This document shows positions 36,047-45,064 of a DNA stretch of 50,275 nucleotides, piece after piece. How positions within the stretch are numbered: position 1 is the stretch's first letter; each line of letters opens with the position of its first letter. The notes below the pieces were generated by a model, which saw only the letters and a list, made by a program, of their open reading frames with translations, ran no database searches and was not told the origin of the DNA. Origin of the DNA: Nitrospirota bacterium (GTDB lineage Bacteria > Nitrospirota > Nitrospiria > SBBL01 > JAADHI01); assembly GCA_029261195.1 (NCBI GenBank), contig JAJDBU010000066.1, positions 1 to 50,275 on the forward strand, in the 5' to 3' direction. The translations under genes were made by a program, and so were the position numbers.

Positions 36047-36460
36047 CTATTTCATTCGCTTTTTTACGAGCGTCGCATCGCAACGCCAACCGCTTCCTTT
36101 CATTACATCAACAGCCGCTGCCATATCGCTTGGGCTGCCTTTGGCGCCATCGTAATGAACCAGGATGTAATCTCTCCCGCTAAAGGCCTCAATATGGAGA
36201 ACCCCTTTGAGTTTCATAAGTCCAGCCGTAATTTCTTCCGGGTGCTTGGAGCAGAAAGGGCCACTGAGATTGATTTTCGCTTCCTTTGTTCCCGGCGGAA
36301 GCTCGGGGCCTTTTTTGGATGAAGGGCTATGGTGGTGCATTTCCATCTTTTTTTCCGGGTGAGCATGGTTTCCGTCCGCCCATACGGTATTAGCATTCAG
36401 CGCAAGACCGAGCACTGTGATCAAAGTAAATTGTAAAAAGATACCTCGTAACTGTCCCAT
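36047..36460 (-). CDS. Exported His-rich HMA-like metal-binding protein
   Basis: The 137-residue protein has a signal peptide ending near NTVWA-DGN, then a His/Met-rich linker (HAHP, MEMHHHSP) and a heavy-metal-associated-like fold. The metal loop reads GPFCSKHPEEI, with one Cys and a His instead of CxxC. It is divergent from the metal-export cluster. ATG 36460 is chosen since the frame's earlier TTG sits only 1 nt past the aaggagg ribosome site; ATG has normal spacing. Role in periplasmic metal binding is inferred. Confidence 0.7.
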   Translation of the reverse strand: MGQLRGIFLQFTLITVLGLALNANTVWADGNHAHPEKKMEMHHHSPSSKKGPELPPGTKEAKINLSGPFCSKHPEEITAGLMKLKGVLHIEAFSGRDYILVHYDGAKGSPSDMAAAVDVMKGSGWRCDATLVKKRMK

Positions 36461-36616
36461 TTGTTGCAATCCTCCTTCACTGAAGTTATGAACAGGGCAT
36501 TATCTGCAAGATTCGACCAGATATCAAGAATTATTTCAGTTCGGTTTTCAAGCAGAATTTGTTTTTTCACTAAGCTTGTGCTAAAAGATCAGCCTTACCA
36601 AAGGTGATTTTCTAAA

Positions 36617-37096
36617 GTGATGATCTTGAAAGAGGTTTTAACCATAAGAGGTGTTGGGAAACGTGCCGGTATTTTTGCACTGCTCTTTTCCGTGCTGCTT
36701 CTGCCGATGCTGCATCGTCACCCGGGAATCGATCACGTGCATGGAAAAACGGAGGGGCATCAGCATCAAGCGGCTATTCATGCCGATTTCTTCCCCGATG
36801 CCACACACCGACATCATCACGATGATCATGAGCAACATGCAGGAGATCTAGATTTTTCAATCAATCCCTCTCACCATACGCTTTCGCAGATTGACTTTCA
36901 TTCCCTGCATGTCGGTCAATCTTTTCAATTTTCTTCATTCTTCAAAAAACAACTGATTGCCTTGGCTCAGGATTCGCCTGAGTTTTCTATCTTTCCAGAT
37001 TTTCAAAGGGGGACTTCTCTGCCTCAACATGCCCCCGCTCCACAAACATCCCGATTTTCACCGCCTTCACTGCGCGCGCCTCCATATTTCGCATAA
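36617..37096 (+). CDS. Exported His-rich protein at the head of the metal-export operon
   Basis: A 159-residue protein with an N-terminal hydrophobic segment (AGIFALLFSVLLLPML) followed by many histidines, for example HRHHHDDHEQH. The C terminus (SLRAPPYFA) resembles short proteins found beside Cus/Cnr-type efflux genes. Likely a periplasmic metal sponge or sensor. The GTG start at 36617 has an aaggtg ribosome site 10 nt upstream; an ATG is 3 nt later. It precedes the outer-membrane channel gene by 92 nt. Confidence 0.7.
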   Translation: MMILKEVLTIRGVGKRAGIFALLFSVLLLPMLHRHPGIDHVHGKTEGHQHQAAIHADFFPDATHRHHHDDHEQHAGDLDFSINPSHHTLSQIDFHSLHVGQSFQFSSFFKKQLIALAQDSPEFSIFPDFQRGTSLPQHAPAPQTSRFSPPSLRAPPYFA

Positions 37097-37188
37097 GTTC
37101 CTAAGACCTAAAAATCTTTAATCTTTAGAAAATTCTGCCTTTTTTTGTCAAAAGAGGTGCGTTTTTTGTAACGCTACGGAGGAATTGT

Positions 37189-38592
37189 ATGCGTTTTAAT
37201 TCCATAATCGTTCTCGGCATTGTTCTGGCGACAGGAATTGCCGGGTGTATCACTCAGCATAAAAATATTGCGGCCCAAGACACCCCGACTTTTCGACCAC
37301 AGGCAAGACCGGAAGCGATGGTGGAAACACGGCCGTCATTTGAGGAATCCAGAGAGGAAGCCAGCGGCGAGATGACTTTAAAAAAAGCTGTCGCTCTGGC
37401 GCTACGCCACAACCCGGAACTAAAGTCTTTTTCATGGGCGGTGCGCGCCCGTGAGGCAGGCACACTTCAATCCAGTCTAAGACCAAATCCGGAATTTGGA
37501 ATCAACATCGAAAATGTCGCGGGATCAGGTGCCTTTAGCGGCGCAGATCAGGCGGAAACAACCATCGCATTGAGTCAGGTGATAGAGCTTGACGCAAAGC
37601 GTAAGGCCAGAACACAGGTTGCGACCATGCAGCAGGACCTGAGCGCCTGGGATCAAGAGATCAAACGGATGGAAGTGCTCACCCGGGTTTCAAAGGCCTT
37701 CACCGCCGTCTTAAGTGCGCAAGAAGGCCTGAACTTGATTGAAGACCTTCTTGATATCGGGAGGCAAGTTGTCGAAACCGTCTCTGCAAGAGTCAAGGCC
37801 GGAAAGGCTTCTCCGGTTGAGGAAATTAAAGTCAAAGTCGCCCTGGCATCCACGCAAATTAAAGTTGAACGTGCCAAGCGGGCCTTAAAGATTTCCCGTA
37901 AAAATCTGGCAGCAACATGGGGAGATGCCAAAGCGCGATTTGAGCGGGTCCTAGGTCAGCTCGCTTCCGTTTCTGAACTCCCCTCTCAAGACAAATTGCT
38001 GCGAGGTCTGGCACAAAATCCGGAACTCGCCCGCTGGGCGGTTGAAATTTCCAGCCGTCAGGCGGTCATCGCAGTGGAGAAAAGTAAAGCCATTCCAAAC
38101 CTGACCCTCAGTGGCGGACTACGAAGTTTAAGCGGGCCGGACGACAATGTTTTTGTTGTGGGGCTTTCTTTCCCTTTGAGCTTGATGAACCGGAATCAGG
38201 GCGGGATTTTGGAAGCGCGTTATGAACTTGCAGAAGTGGAAGAAAAGCGCCGCGCAGCAGAAATACGAATGAATACAGCGCTTGCAGATGCCTATAACAC
38301 TCTGGCGACGGCACATGACGCGCTGACTGCGCTACAGCTCAAGGTCTTGCCCGGAGCACAAGGTACTTTTGATGCGGTCAATGCGGGCTATCGTTTAGGG
38401 AAATTCAGCCTGATTGATGTGCTGGATGCACAGCGGACGATTTCTGATGCAAAAGTGCAACATCTGGAAGCGCTGACAGATTATCATCTGGCCATTGCCG
38501 ATTTGGAACGATTGATCGGAGGGTCGATTTCGCCTGAACCGATAGGCGCTGACCTGGATATCACGAATGAGCTTAAAGGGGGAATGCAATGA
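37189..38592 (+). CDS. Outer-membrane efflux channel, TolC/CzcC family
   Basis: The 467-residue protein begins with a lipoprotein signal (GIAGC lipobox, Cys near residue 19). Two TolC-like repeats are seen, with LALRHNPEL in the first and the end LIDVLDAQRTISDAKVQHLE in the second. It forms the outer-membrane duct of a tripartite metal exporter. Its stop overlaps the start of the adaptor gene (ATGA). Ribosome site acggaggaa is strong. Confidence 0.93.
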   Translation: MRFNSIIVLGIVLATGIAGCITQHKNIAAQDTPTFRPQARPEAMVETRPSFEESREEASGEMTLKKAVALALRHNPELKSFSWAVRAREAGTLQSSLRPNPEFGINIENVAGSGAFSGADQAETTIALSQVIELDAKRKARTQVATMQQDLSAWDQEIKRMEVLTRVSKAFTAVLSAQEGLNLIEDLLDIGRQVVETVSARVKAGKASPVEEIKVKVALASTQIKVERAKRALKISRKNLAATWGDAKARFERVLGQLASVSELPSQDKLLRGLAQNPELARWAVEISSRQAVIAVEKSKAIPNLTLSGGLRSLSGPDDNVFVVGLSFPLSLMNRNQGGILEARYELAEVEEKRRAAEIRMNTALADAYNTLATAHDALTALQLKVLPGAQGTFDAVNAGYRLGKFSLIDVLDAQRTISDAKVQHLEALTDYHLAIADLERLIGGSISPEPIGADLDITNELKGGMQ

Positions 38593-39806
38593 ACAATAAG
38601 CAAAAGATTATTTTAACTGGTTTATTCTCGCTGTTTATTGTTTCAGTGGGTACAGCCGATCCGGTCAAAAGCGCCGAGCCGCCTCTGGTCATGACCCTGA
38701 CAGACGCAGTGATTTCAAATGCGCAAATCACGCTTGAAGTTGCAGGTGCGCTTCAAATACAAAGTGGCTTAAGTTTTCCGGGACAGGTGAAGCTGAACAT
38801 CGAAAAGGTGGCGCAGGTTGTGCCCAGGCTTTCCGGTGTGGTAACGGAGATCCGCAAAAAACTCGGGGATAAGGTCAAAAAGAATGAAGTCATTGTCATC
38901 ATTGAAAGCCGTGAGTTGGCCAATGCAAAAAGTGACTATATCGAAGCCGTGAACCGGCTTAAGTTCGCCCAGGTTGCTTTTGCGAGAGAAGAAGCACTGC
39001 AAAAGCAGAAAATCTCTGCAAAAGAGGACTATCTCGCCAGCCGCCGCGCTTTACAAGAAGCGGAACTGGAACAATTCGTCACTGAGCATAATTTGCTCGC
39101 GCTGGGTCTGAATGCCAAGGAACTGGCAAAGCTCGTGACGACGTCGAAGGGGGAAAAAGGTCGCATCATCGTTTCCGGTCAGTCCTTAACACGATATGAG
39201 GTGCGTGCCCCGGTTGATGGCATTGTGATTGAGAAGGATGTCATGCTGGGTAAGGCCGTGGATGGAAAAATGCCACTTTTTGTCTTGGCCGATATGTCTT
39301 CGGTCTGGGTGGATGCCAAGGTACAGGCCAAGGATTTGAGTCGGCTCAAGACGGGTCAAAAGGCAAGAGTGACATCAAAAAACGCAGGCTTGGGGGCACA
39401 GGGCGAGGTGATCCATGTCGGATCACGCTTCGACGAAACAACCCAGATGGGGATGGTTCGCCTGGAGATTCAAAACCCGCTTGAAAGCCCGAAGGGACAA
39501 TGGCGACCCGGGCTCTTTGCCACGGTCGATCTAAGCCAACAAGCGGTTGCAGCCGATGTGGCTGTCTCTGTGGATGCGATACAGCTCATCGGGGATCGCA
39601 GCGTGCTCTTTGTTCAAATTGGAAAGCGTTTTGAACTGCGTCCCGTCACACTGGGTCTTTCCGACGGGCGTATGGTCGAAATTCTGGAAGGTCTTTCCGG
39701 TGGAGAACAGGTTGTAACCCAAAACAGTTTTGTTATCAAAGCCGAGTGGCTGAACCAGGGCGGTGAACTGCCGGGAACTGATGCAGCAGAAGGAGGCCCG
39801 CAATGA
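38589..39806 (+). CDS. RND efflux periplasmic adaptor, CzcB/CusB family
   Basis: A 405-residue membrane-fusion protein with a signal peptide ending near VKSAE. The lipoyl-like half (RLSGVVTEIRKKLGDKV) and a coiled-coil hairpin (about 105-170) are followed by barrel domains (RYEVRAPVDGIVIEKDV). It links pump and channel in the periplasm. Overlaps both neighbours by 4 nt. Confidence 0.93.
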   Translation: MNNKQKIILTGLFSLFIVSVGTADPVKSAEPPLVMTLTDAVISNAQITLEVAGALQIQSGLSFPGQVKLNIEKVAQVVPRLSGVVTEIRKKLGDKVKKNEVIVIIESRELANAKSDYIEAVNRLKFAQVAFAREEALQKQKISAKEDYLASRRALQEAELEQFVTEHNLLALGLNAKELAKLVTTSKGEKGRIIVSGQSLTRYEVRAPVDGIVIEKDVMLGKAVDGKMPLFVLADMSSVWVDAKVQAKDLSRLKTGQKARVTSKNAGLGAQGEVIHVGSRFDETTQMGMVRLEIQNPLESPKGQWRPGLFATVDLSQQAVAADVAVSVDAIQLIGDRSVLFVQIGKRFELRPVTLGLSDGRMVEILEGLSGGEQVVTQNSFVIKAEWLNQGGELPGTDAAEGGPQ

Positions 39807-42800
39807 TTGCCAATCTCATTCGTTTTGTTTTAACGCAGCGGCTGATGGTGCTGGTGACGGCTTTAGGGCTTTCAGGCGCAGGAGCCTGGGCATTTTTTCA
39901 GTTGCCCATCGATGCTTTTCCTGATGTTTCATCACCTCAAGTGGTCGTCATTGTGAAAGCGCCCGGCATGGCCCCCTTGGAAGTGGAGCGACGGATTACC
40001 CGCTTAATTGAGGTCGAGGTGAATGGCATCCCGAAACAAACGGTGCTGCGATCCCTGACCAAGTATGCACTTTCTTCCATCACTATTGATTTTGAAGAAG
40101 GGACCGACATCTATTGGGCACGGCAGCAGGTTTCTGAACGACTGAATCAAGTTTGGAGCAGTCTGCCTGCCGGAGTGGAGGCCGGACTTGCACCGATTAC
40201 CACACCTCTGGGTGAAGCCTATATGTTCATGGTCGAGGGGGAGGGGCATTCCAATATTGAACTCCGTGGTTTGCTCGATTGGGTGATCCGCCCTCGACTG
40301 CTCTCTGTAGAAGGCGTGGCCGATGTGAATGCCCTGGGCGGTGAAGTCAGAAGTTATCACGTCACACCGGACCCGGAAGCCTTATTGGCGATGGATCTGA
40401 ATATCGGTGATCTGGAAAAAGCCCTGGAGAACAACAACCGCAATGCCGGTGGAGACCGGGTGGTCAGAAATAATGAGGTCTTACTGGTGCGCACAGTCGG
40501 CCAACTCACCTCTGGCAAGGACATCAAAAATATCACGGTCACAACACGGGATGGCCAGCCCATCCATATCAAAGATCTTGCGACGGTTAAGATCGGAGCG
40601 CTCACCCGTTATGGTGGCGTAACCAAGAACGGTGAAGGGGAATTTGTAGAAGGCATCGTCCTAAACCGGATGGGGGCCAATGCCAGCAAGACCGTCGAAG
40701 GAATTAAAACGGCTCTGAAGGAAATCGAAAAGAGCCTGCCCGCCGGTGTGAAAATTGTCCCTTTTTATGACCGAACCGACTTAGTCAATACCGCAATCGG
40801 GACGGTACAGAATGCCCTGGGTGCGGCCTTTGTTCTGGTGGTCATCGTGCTAATTGTTTTTCTAGGGTACATGCGCGGGGCCATTACGGTTGCAACGATC
40901 CTGCCCTTGAGCATCTTGTTGACTTTTATCCCGATGTATCTTGGTGGAGTCTCGGCCAACCTGATGTCACTGGGGGGGCTGGCCATTGCCATCGGGGTGC
41001 TGGTCGATCCTGCAGTCGTTGTCGTGGAAAACATCCAAACCCACCTCGCACGCCGTTTAAAGGGGGTTGATCCGCTGCACATTGTTTACCGTGCGGTGCT
41101 TGAAGTAGCACAGCCTGTTGTTTCCGGGACGCTGATTATCATCGTGGTTTTTCTCCCTCTGCTCAGTTTGAGCGGTCTTGAAGGAAAACTCTTCACGCCG
41201 CTTGCGCTCACCATCACCTTGGCTTTAGCCGTTTCGATGTTGATCGCACTCACGGTCATCCCCGTTCTGGCCAGTTTTTTGATGAAGCGCGGCCCCGCAA
41301 AAGAAAATGGCTTGATCGAAAGTTTGAAAGGCATTCATCGTCCAATAGTCGCCTTTTCACTCAAACATCGCTTACTGGCGGTGGGCTTTTCCGTCTTGCT
41401 TTTAGCTGGAGCCCTCGCCCTTTATCCTAAGATCGGCAAGGAATTCATGCCGGTTTTGGATGAAGGCCTGACGGTCGTCATTGTCGAAAAGCTGCCAAGT
41501 ATTTCGCTCGAACGCTCCCTCGAAATAGACGGAGATATCCAGAAGGCCTTAATGACCCTGCCTGAAGTCGAAGGCGTGGCCGCCCGGATGGGCTCTGACG
41601 AACTGCGTTTAGATCCGATGGGCCTTTATCAAACGGATAACTTCCTCCTGACCAAGCCCCGCTCTGAGTGGACGGTAGATGGTCCGGCGGAGCTTGAAGT
41701 GAAAATACGGGAGATCCTTGATCAGTTTCCGGGGATTGTTTATGCCTTTACGCAACCGATTGACATGCGTGTTTCGGAGATGTTGACGGGTGTGCGGGCT
41801 GCCCTTGCCGTGAAACTCTACGGGGAAGATCTGGCTTTGCTTGAGGAAACCGCAAAACAGATCGAAGCCATTGTGGCTGAAATTCCCGGCAGTGTTGATC
41901 TTTTCCGGACAGACATTACCGGTCAGCGCTACCTGGAAGTGCGACTGCGCTCGGAAGTCATGAGCCGTTTCGGCATCAACACCGAGGACATCAACACACT
42001 GATCAGCACCGCCGTGGGCGGCACGGTGGTGACTGAGGTGCAGGAAGGTGTCCGGCGAACGCCCGTCTTGCTGAGATATCCTGAAACCATGCGGAACAGC
42101 GCAGAGGCCATCGGCAATATCCTGGTGGAAACACCCACAGGGAACAAAGTCCCGATCAGTCTCCTGGCGGATATTGTGGATGTGGATGGCCCGGTTCAGG
42201 TCGTTCATGAAGGGGTATTGCGGCAGGTTGTGATTCAGACGAACCTCGAAGGCAGGGATATTGTCGGTTTTGTTGATGAAATCAGGGCGGCCATTGATGA
42301 AAAAATAACGCTTCCGCCCGGATTTTTTGTGGAATTTGGAGGCCAGTTTGAAAATCAGCAGCGCGCGGCAAAGCGTTTGGCAATTGTCGTTCCCATCGCC
42401 ATTGCGCTCATTTTTCTCTTTTTATTCACCACCTTCAATTCCATTCGGCAAGCAGGGCTCATCATCCTGAATATTCCCTTCGCCATGATCGGCGGGATCG
42501 TTGCCTTGTATCTCTCGGGTTTCTATCTTTCGGTACCGGCCTCTGTGGGTTTTATTGCACTCTTTGGCATGGCGATTATGAACGGCATTGTGATGGTCAG
42601 CTATTTTAATCAGCTTAGAGAGGAAGGACGGACGCTTCATCAAGCCGTGCTTCAGGGTGCAGAACGGCGACTGCGACCCGTGCTCATGACGGCGATTACA
42701 ACCGGTCTGGGCTTGATCCCCTTGCTGCTTGCGACGGGACCGGGTTCTGAACTGCAAAAACCCCTGGCGATTGTGGTGATCGGAGGCCTTTTGACCTCTA

Positions 42801-42979
42801 CACTTTTAACATTGGTATTGCTGCCGACACTATACGCCTGGTTTGAAGCAGGTAGCGAAGTCACAAGAACGGCAAAGAAGACAAAAAGCGTAAAAAGAGA
42901 GGCAATAAAGGAAGTCGAAATGGAGGAAATGGCTGATGAAATGTTTGACGCTGATCGTCGCAGCATCCGCGAAGCGTGA
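39803..42979 (+). CDS. Heavy-metal RND efflux pump (CzcA/CusA-type)
   Basis: This 1058-residue proton-driven pump exports divalent or monovalent metal ions. Twelve membrane helices and two large periplasmic loops are present; the TM4 motif reads AIGVLVDPAVVVVEN. CzcA-type pumps have DFG at the start of this motif, which is absent; CusA-like Met residues are only partly present (a Met in SEMLTG, none at GGTVVTE). The metal therefore cannot be named. The final ~50 residues are charged. It overlaps the DUF3240 gene by 44 nt. Confidence 0.93.
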   Translation: MIANLIRFVLTQRLMVLVTALGLSGAGAWAFFQLPIDAFPDVSSPQVVVIVKAPGMAPLEVERRITRLIEVEVNGIPKQTVLRSLTKYALSSITIDFEEGTDIYWARQQVSERLNQVWSSLPAGVEAGLAPITTPLGEAYMFMVEGEGHSNIELRGLLDWVIRPRLLSVEGVADVNALGGEVRSYHVTPDPEALLAMDLNIGDLEKALENNNRNAGGDRVVRNNEVLLVRTVGQLTSGKDIKNITVTTRDGQPIHIKDLATVKIGALTRYGGVTKNGEGEFVEGIVLNRMGANASKTVEGIKTALKEIEKSLPAGVKIVPFYDRTDLVNTAIGTVQNALGAAFVLVVIVLIVFLGYMRGAITVATILPLSILLTFIPMYLGGVSANLMSLGGLAIAIGVLVDPAVVVVENIQTHLARRLKGVDPLHIVYRAVLEVAQPVVSGTLIIIVVFLPLLSLSGLEGKLFTPLALTITLALAVSMLIALTVIPVLASFLMKRGPAKENGLIESLKGIHRPIVAFSLKHRLLAVGFSVLLLAGALALYPKIGKEFMPVLDEGLTVVIVEKLPSISLERSLEIDGDIQKALMTLPEVEGVAARMGSDELRLDPMGLYQTDNFLLTKPRSEWTVDGPAELEVKIREILDQFPGIVYAFTQPIDMRVSEMLTGVRAALAVKLYGEDLALLEETAKQIEAIVAEIPGSVDLFRTDITGQRYLEVRLRSEVMSRFGINTEDINTLISTAVGGTVVTEVQEGVRRTPVLLRYPETMRNSAEAIGNILVETPTGNKVPISLLADIVDVDGPVQVVHEGVLRQVVIQTNLEGRDIVGFVDEIRAAIDEKITLPPGFFVEFGGQFENQQRAAKRLAIVVPIAIALIFLFLFTTFNSIRQAGLIILNIPFAMIGGIVALYLSGFYLSVPASVGFIALFGMAIMNGIVMVSYFNQLREEGRTLHQAVLQGAERRLRPVLMTAITTGLGLIPLLLATGPGSELQKPLAIVVIGGLLTSTLLTLVLLPTLYAWFEAGSEVTRTAKKTKSVKREAIKEVEMEEMADEMFDADRRSIREA

Positions 42980-43256
42980 CTTAGCGGATAAGCTCAGAAA
43001 TATTGAGGAAGTCGAAGGTTTTACGATTCTTCCCTGTGAAGGACATTCCACCGAGACCCGGCATGATGTCTTTCAAAGCGTTCGGGACCGGGTGGTCGGT
43101 TATGTTCCCCGGGTGCGTGTGGATATCATTCTGGAGGATGTGCATGCCAACTGCGTTATTGAAGCGCTCAAGGAAAGCTTCCTTACAGATGATGCGGATC
43201 GCGCCCGAATCGGGATCTGGTTTGTGACAGACATTCAGGCGTCTGGCGAAATATAA
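42936..43256 (+). CDS. PII/CutA-like protein, DUF3240 type
   Basis: The 106-residue protein has the ferredoxin-like PII pattern (MKCLTLIVA at start, GFTILPCEGHST, VRVDIILEDV, ARIGIWFVTDI). Small proteins of this kind accompany heavy-metal RND genes and may sense metal or nucleotide and regulate the pump. It begins inside the pump gene in another frame, with ggagg about 9 nt upstream, so translation is likely coupled. Partner contact with the pump is inference. Confidence 0.8.
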   Translation: MKCLTLIVAASAKRDLADKLRNIEEVEGFTILPCEGHSTETRHDVFQSVRDRVVGYVPRVRVDIILEDVHANCVIEALKESFLTDDADRARIGIWFVTDIQASGEI

Positions 43257-43269
43257 TATGGAGATTAGA

Positions 43270-44061
43270 ATGAAGTTTAAGAACTTGAAAATCACGGCAG
43301 GCATGTTTGTCCTGCTACTCATCCCCGGCATCGCATTAGCACACGGTATTTCTGAATCGGATAAAGCGGCTCTCTTGAGCGGGGGCTATCTTCAGTATCT
43401 CTGGCTGGGTGCGAGCCACATGCTCACCGGATATGATCACCTGCTTTTTATCTTTGGTGTCATTTTCTTTTTGACTGGCTTCCGGGATATTGTTAAATAC
43501 ATCACCATCTTTACGGTAGGGCACAGTTTGACGCTCGTCTTTGCCACAATATTGGGCATCACGGCCAATTATTTTTTGGTCGATGCCGTGATTGCACTGA
43601 GTGTCTGTTACAAGGGATTTGATAATCTGGACGGCTTCAGGAAATATCTAAAAATGCCTTCGCCCAATCTCTTGTGGGTTATTTTTGGTTTCGGCTTGAT
43701 TCACGGCTTTGGCCTTTCCACAAGACTTCAGCAATTGCCTTTGGGAGAAACGGGTCTGATCATGCGCATCCTTTCTTTTAATGTCGGCGTCGAATTAGGG
43801 CAGGTTACGGCTCTGAGTGTCATGCTGATTTTGATTGCGGGTTGGAGACGCACCCGGTCATTTGTTCAATTCAGCACGGTTTCCAATGCCGGACTGATTG
43901 CAGCGGGGGCATTTTTATTTTTGATGCAAATGCACGGATATGTCCACACGACCGATCCGGATGGTTTCGGGTTTAGTGCGGACAATCATTTTCATGAACA
44001 TATCAAGATGGAAGAAAAAATCTTAGAGGATCAAAGAAGCCAGCACGACTCAATTTTTTGA
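43270..44061 (+). CDS. HupE/UreJ-family membrane protein
   Basis: A 263-residue membrane protein with a signal peptide (ends ALA-HG), then GYDHLLFIFGVIFF and GHSLTL, which are HupE/UreJ_2 hallmarks, and several helices. HupE/UreJ proteins move nickel or cobalt across membranes; here, beside a metal exporter, direction is unclear. The C terminus is His-rich (DNHFHEH). ATG 43270 is chosen over ATG 43258 because ggag lies 6 nt before it. Confidence 0.9.
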   Translation: MKFKNLKITAGMFVLLLIPGIALAHGISESDKAALLSGGYLQYLWLGASHMLTGYDHLLFIFGVIFFLTGFRDIVKYITIFTVGHSLTLVFATILGITANYFLVDAVIALSVCYKGFDNLDGFRKYLKMPSPNLLWVIFGFGLIHGFGLSTRLQQLPLGETGLIMRILSFNVGVELGQVTALSVMLILIAGWRRTRSFVQFSTVSNAGLIAAGAFLFLMQMHGYVHTTDPDGFGFSADNHFHEHIKMEEKILEDQRSQHDSIF

Positions 44062-44084
44062 GTCACTATTTCAAGGAGAATACA

Positions 44085-44432
44085 ATGAAAAAGTTATCGA
44101 TCTGTTTGCTGATTTTATTTTCACTTTCGACCCCATTGGCCTATGGCGACGAGGGACACGACCACGGTAATGCGCCTTCTGAACCCATTTCAAAGATTAA
44201 GGCAGGGGAAAAAGCCGCTGAGTTTGTGAAGAACTTTAGCAAAAAAGGAAAGCTGGAGGAATCCTGGGCAACGCTTCAAGCGGCCACCGTTGAACAAAAG
44301 ACCTTTAAAAAAGGCCCGGAATGGGTGGTCACCTTTAATAATCCCCAGGTGGAAAACAAAGACAAGCAGACTTTGTACGTCTTCCTCTCCCTGTCGGGAA
44401 ATTTTTTGGGCGCGAACTTTTCAGGGAATTAG
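44085..44432 (+). CDS. Small exported protein, DUF6488-like
   Basis: The 115-residue protein has a signal peptide (ends YGDEG) and a short His-rich start DEGHDHGN, followed by a compact domain (PEWVVTFNNPQ, TLYVFLSLSGNFLGANFSG). It resembles small proteins found next to metal RND operons. The frame runs upstream to 44058, but ATG 44085 has an aaggag ribosome site. A periplasmic metal-linked role is likely but unproved. Confidence 0.75.
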   Translation: MKKLSICLLILFSLSTPLAYGDEGHDHGNAPSEPISKIKAGEKAAEFVKNFSKKGKLEESWATLQAATVEQKTFKKGPEWVVTFNNPQVENKDKQTLYVFLSLSGNFLGANFSGN

Positions 44433-44561
44433 GCGGATTCTGAGATAGAACGGACTTTTGTTTAAACAGGCCTGTCCGGCCACGATATATTGGACTGATG
44501 GCCCTGCAGGTACGGGTAAACGTAAGTCAATTCCTATATGCATTTTATTCAAGTTATGGAT

Positions 44562-44590
44562 TTGACATAAAATCGACCCGCGCATATAAG
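44562..44590 (+). promoter_or_regulatory. Strong sigma70 promoter with leaderless spacing
   Basis: A perfect TTGACA (44562-44567), 17 nt and TATAAG (44585-44590). The ATG of the next gene begins 6 nt after the -10 box, so transcription would begin at or beside the start codon. Confidence 0.75.
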
Positions 44591-44596
44591 TAGGGT

Positions 44597-44944
44597 ATGT
44601 CCCTTATTCAATTCGCAGATAAAAAGTTTGTTCTGCCTGCACTTGTGGCCTCGATTGTACTGTTGCTTTGTCCCGTCGATCATCTCATCCCGAGGGCCGA
44701 AGTCTCTGCACACAGCGAAACCGCTTTAGCCGAATGTATGCCGGATGTTTGCGTAACGCTCGGATCTAAAAAAACTGTATCACAGGAAAGAAGCCCTCAG
44801 GCGAAGCTTTTACCCCTGCCTGCCTCTCCTTTCATCCCTTTTAGTTTGCAAACCGAAGCCTTCCGTTTTACGACTATTGGTGATAGTGCTCCGCCACCGA
44901 CCTTGAGCAAGCTTTACCAAGTTCATGCAACATATCTGATCTGA
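44597..44944 (+). CDS. Small exported protein of the metal cluster
   Basis: A 115-residue protein with a hydrophobic N-terminal segment (ALVASIVLLLCPV) and a C terminus (PPPTLSKLYQVHATYLI) like that of short proteins beside copper and other metal operons. No known domain is seen. The ATG is at the expected transcription start of the promoter at 44562-44590. Confidence 0.6.
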   Translation: MSLIQFADKKFVLPALVASIVLLLCPVDHLIPRAEVSAHSETALAECMPDVCVTLGSKKTVSQERSPQAKLLPLPASPFIPFSLQTEAFRFTTIGDSAPPPTLSKLYQVHATYLI

Positions 44945-45064
44945 TTTCTTCGCCTGAAAATGTCCCAGCGAAAGAGGCAATGAGCCTTTCTCCCCTTTTG
45001 CTCCGAAGCTGTTTTTATTATTACGAGACGGATATCGATTAGGGTCTCGAATGCGGAGAACATC

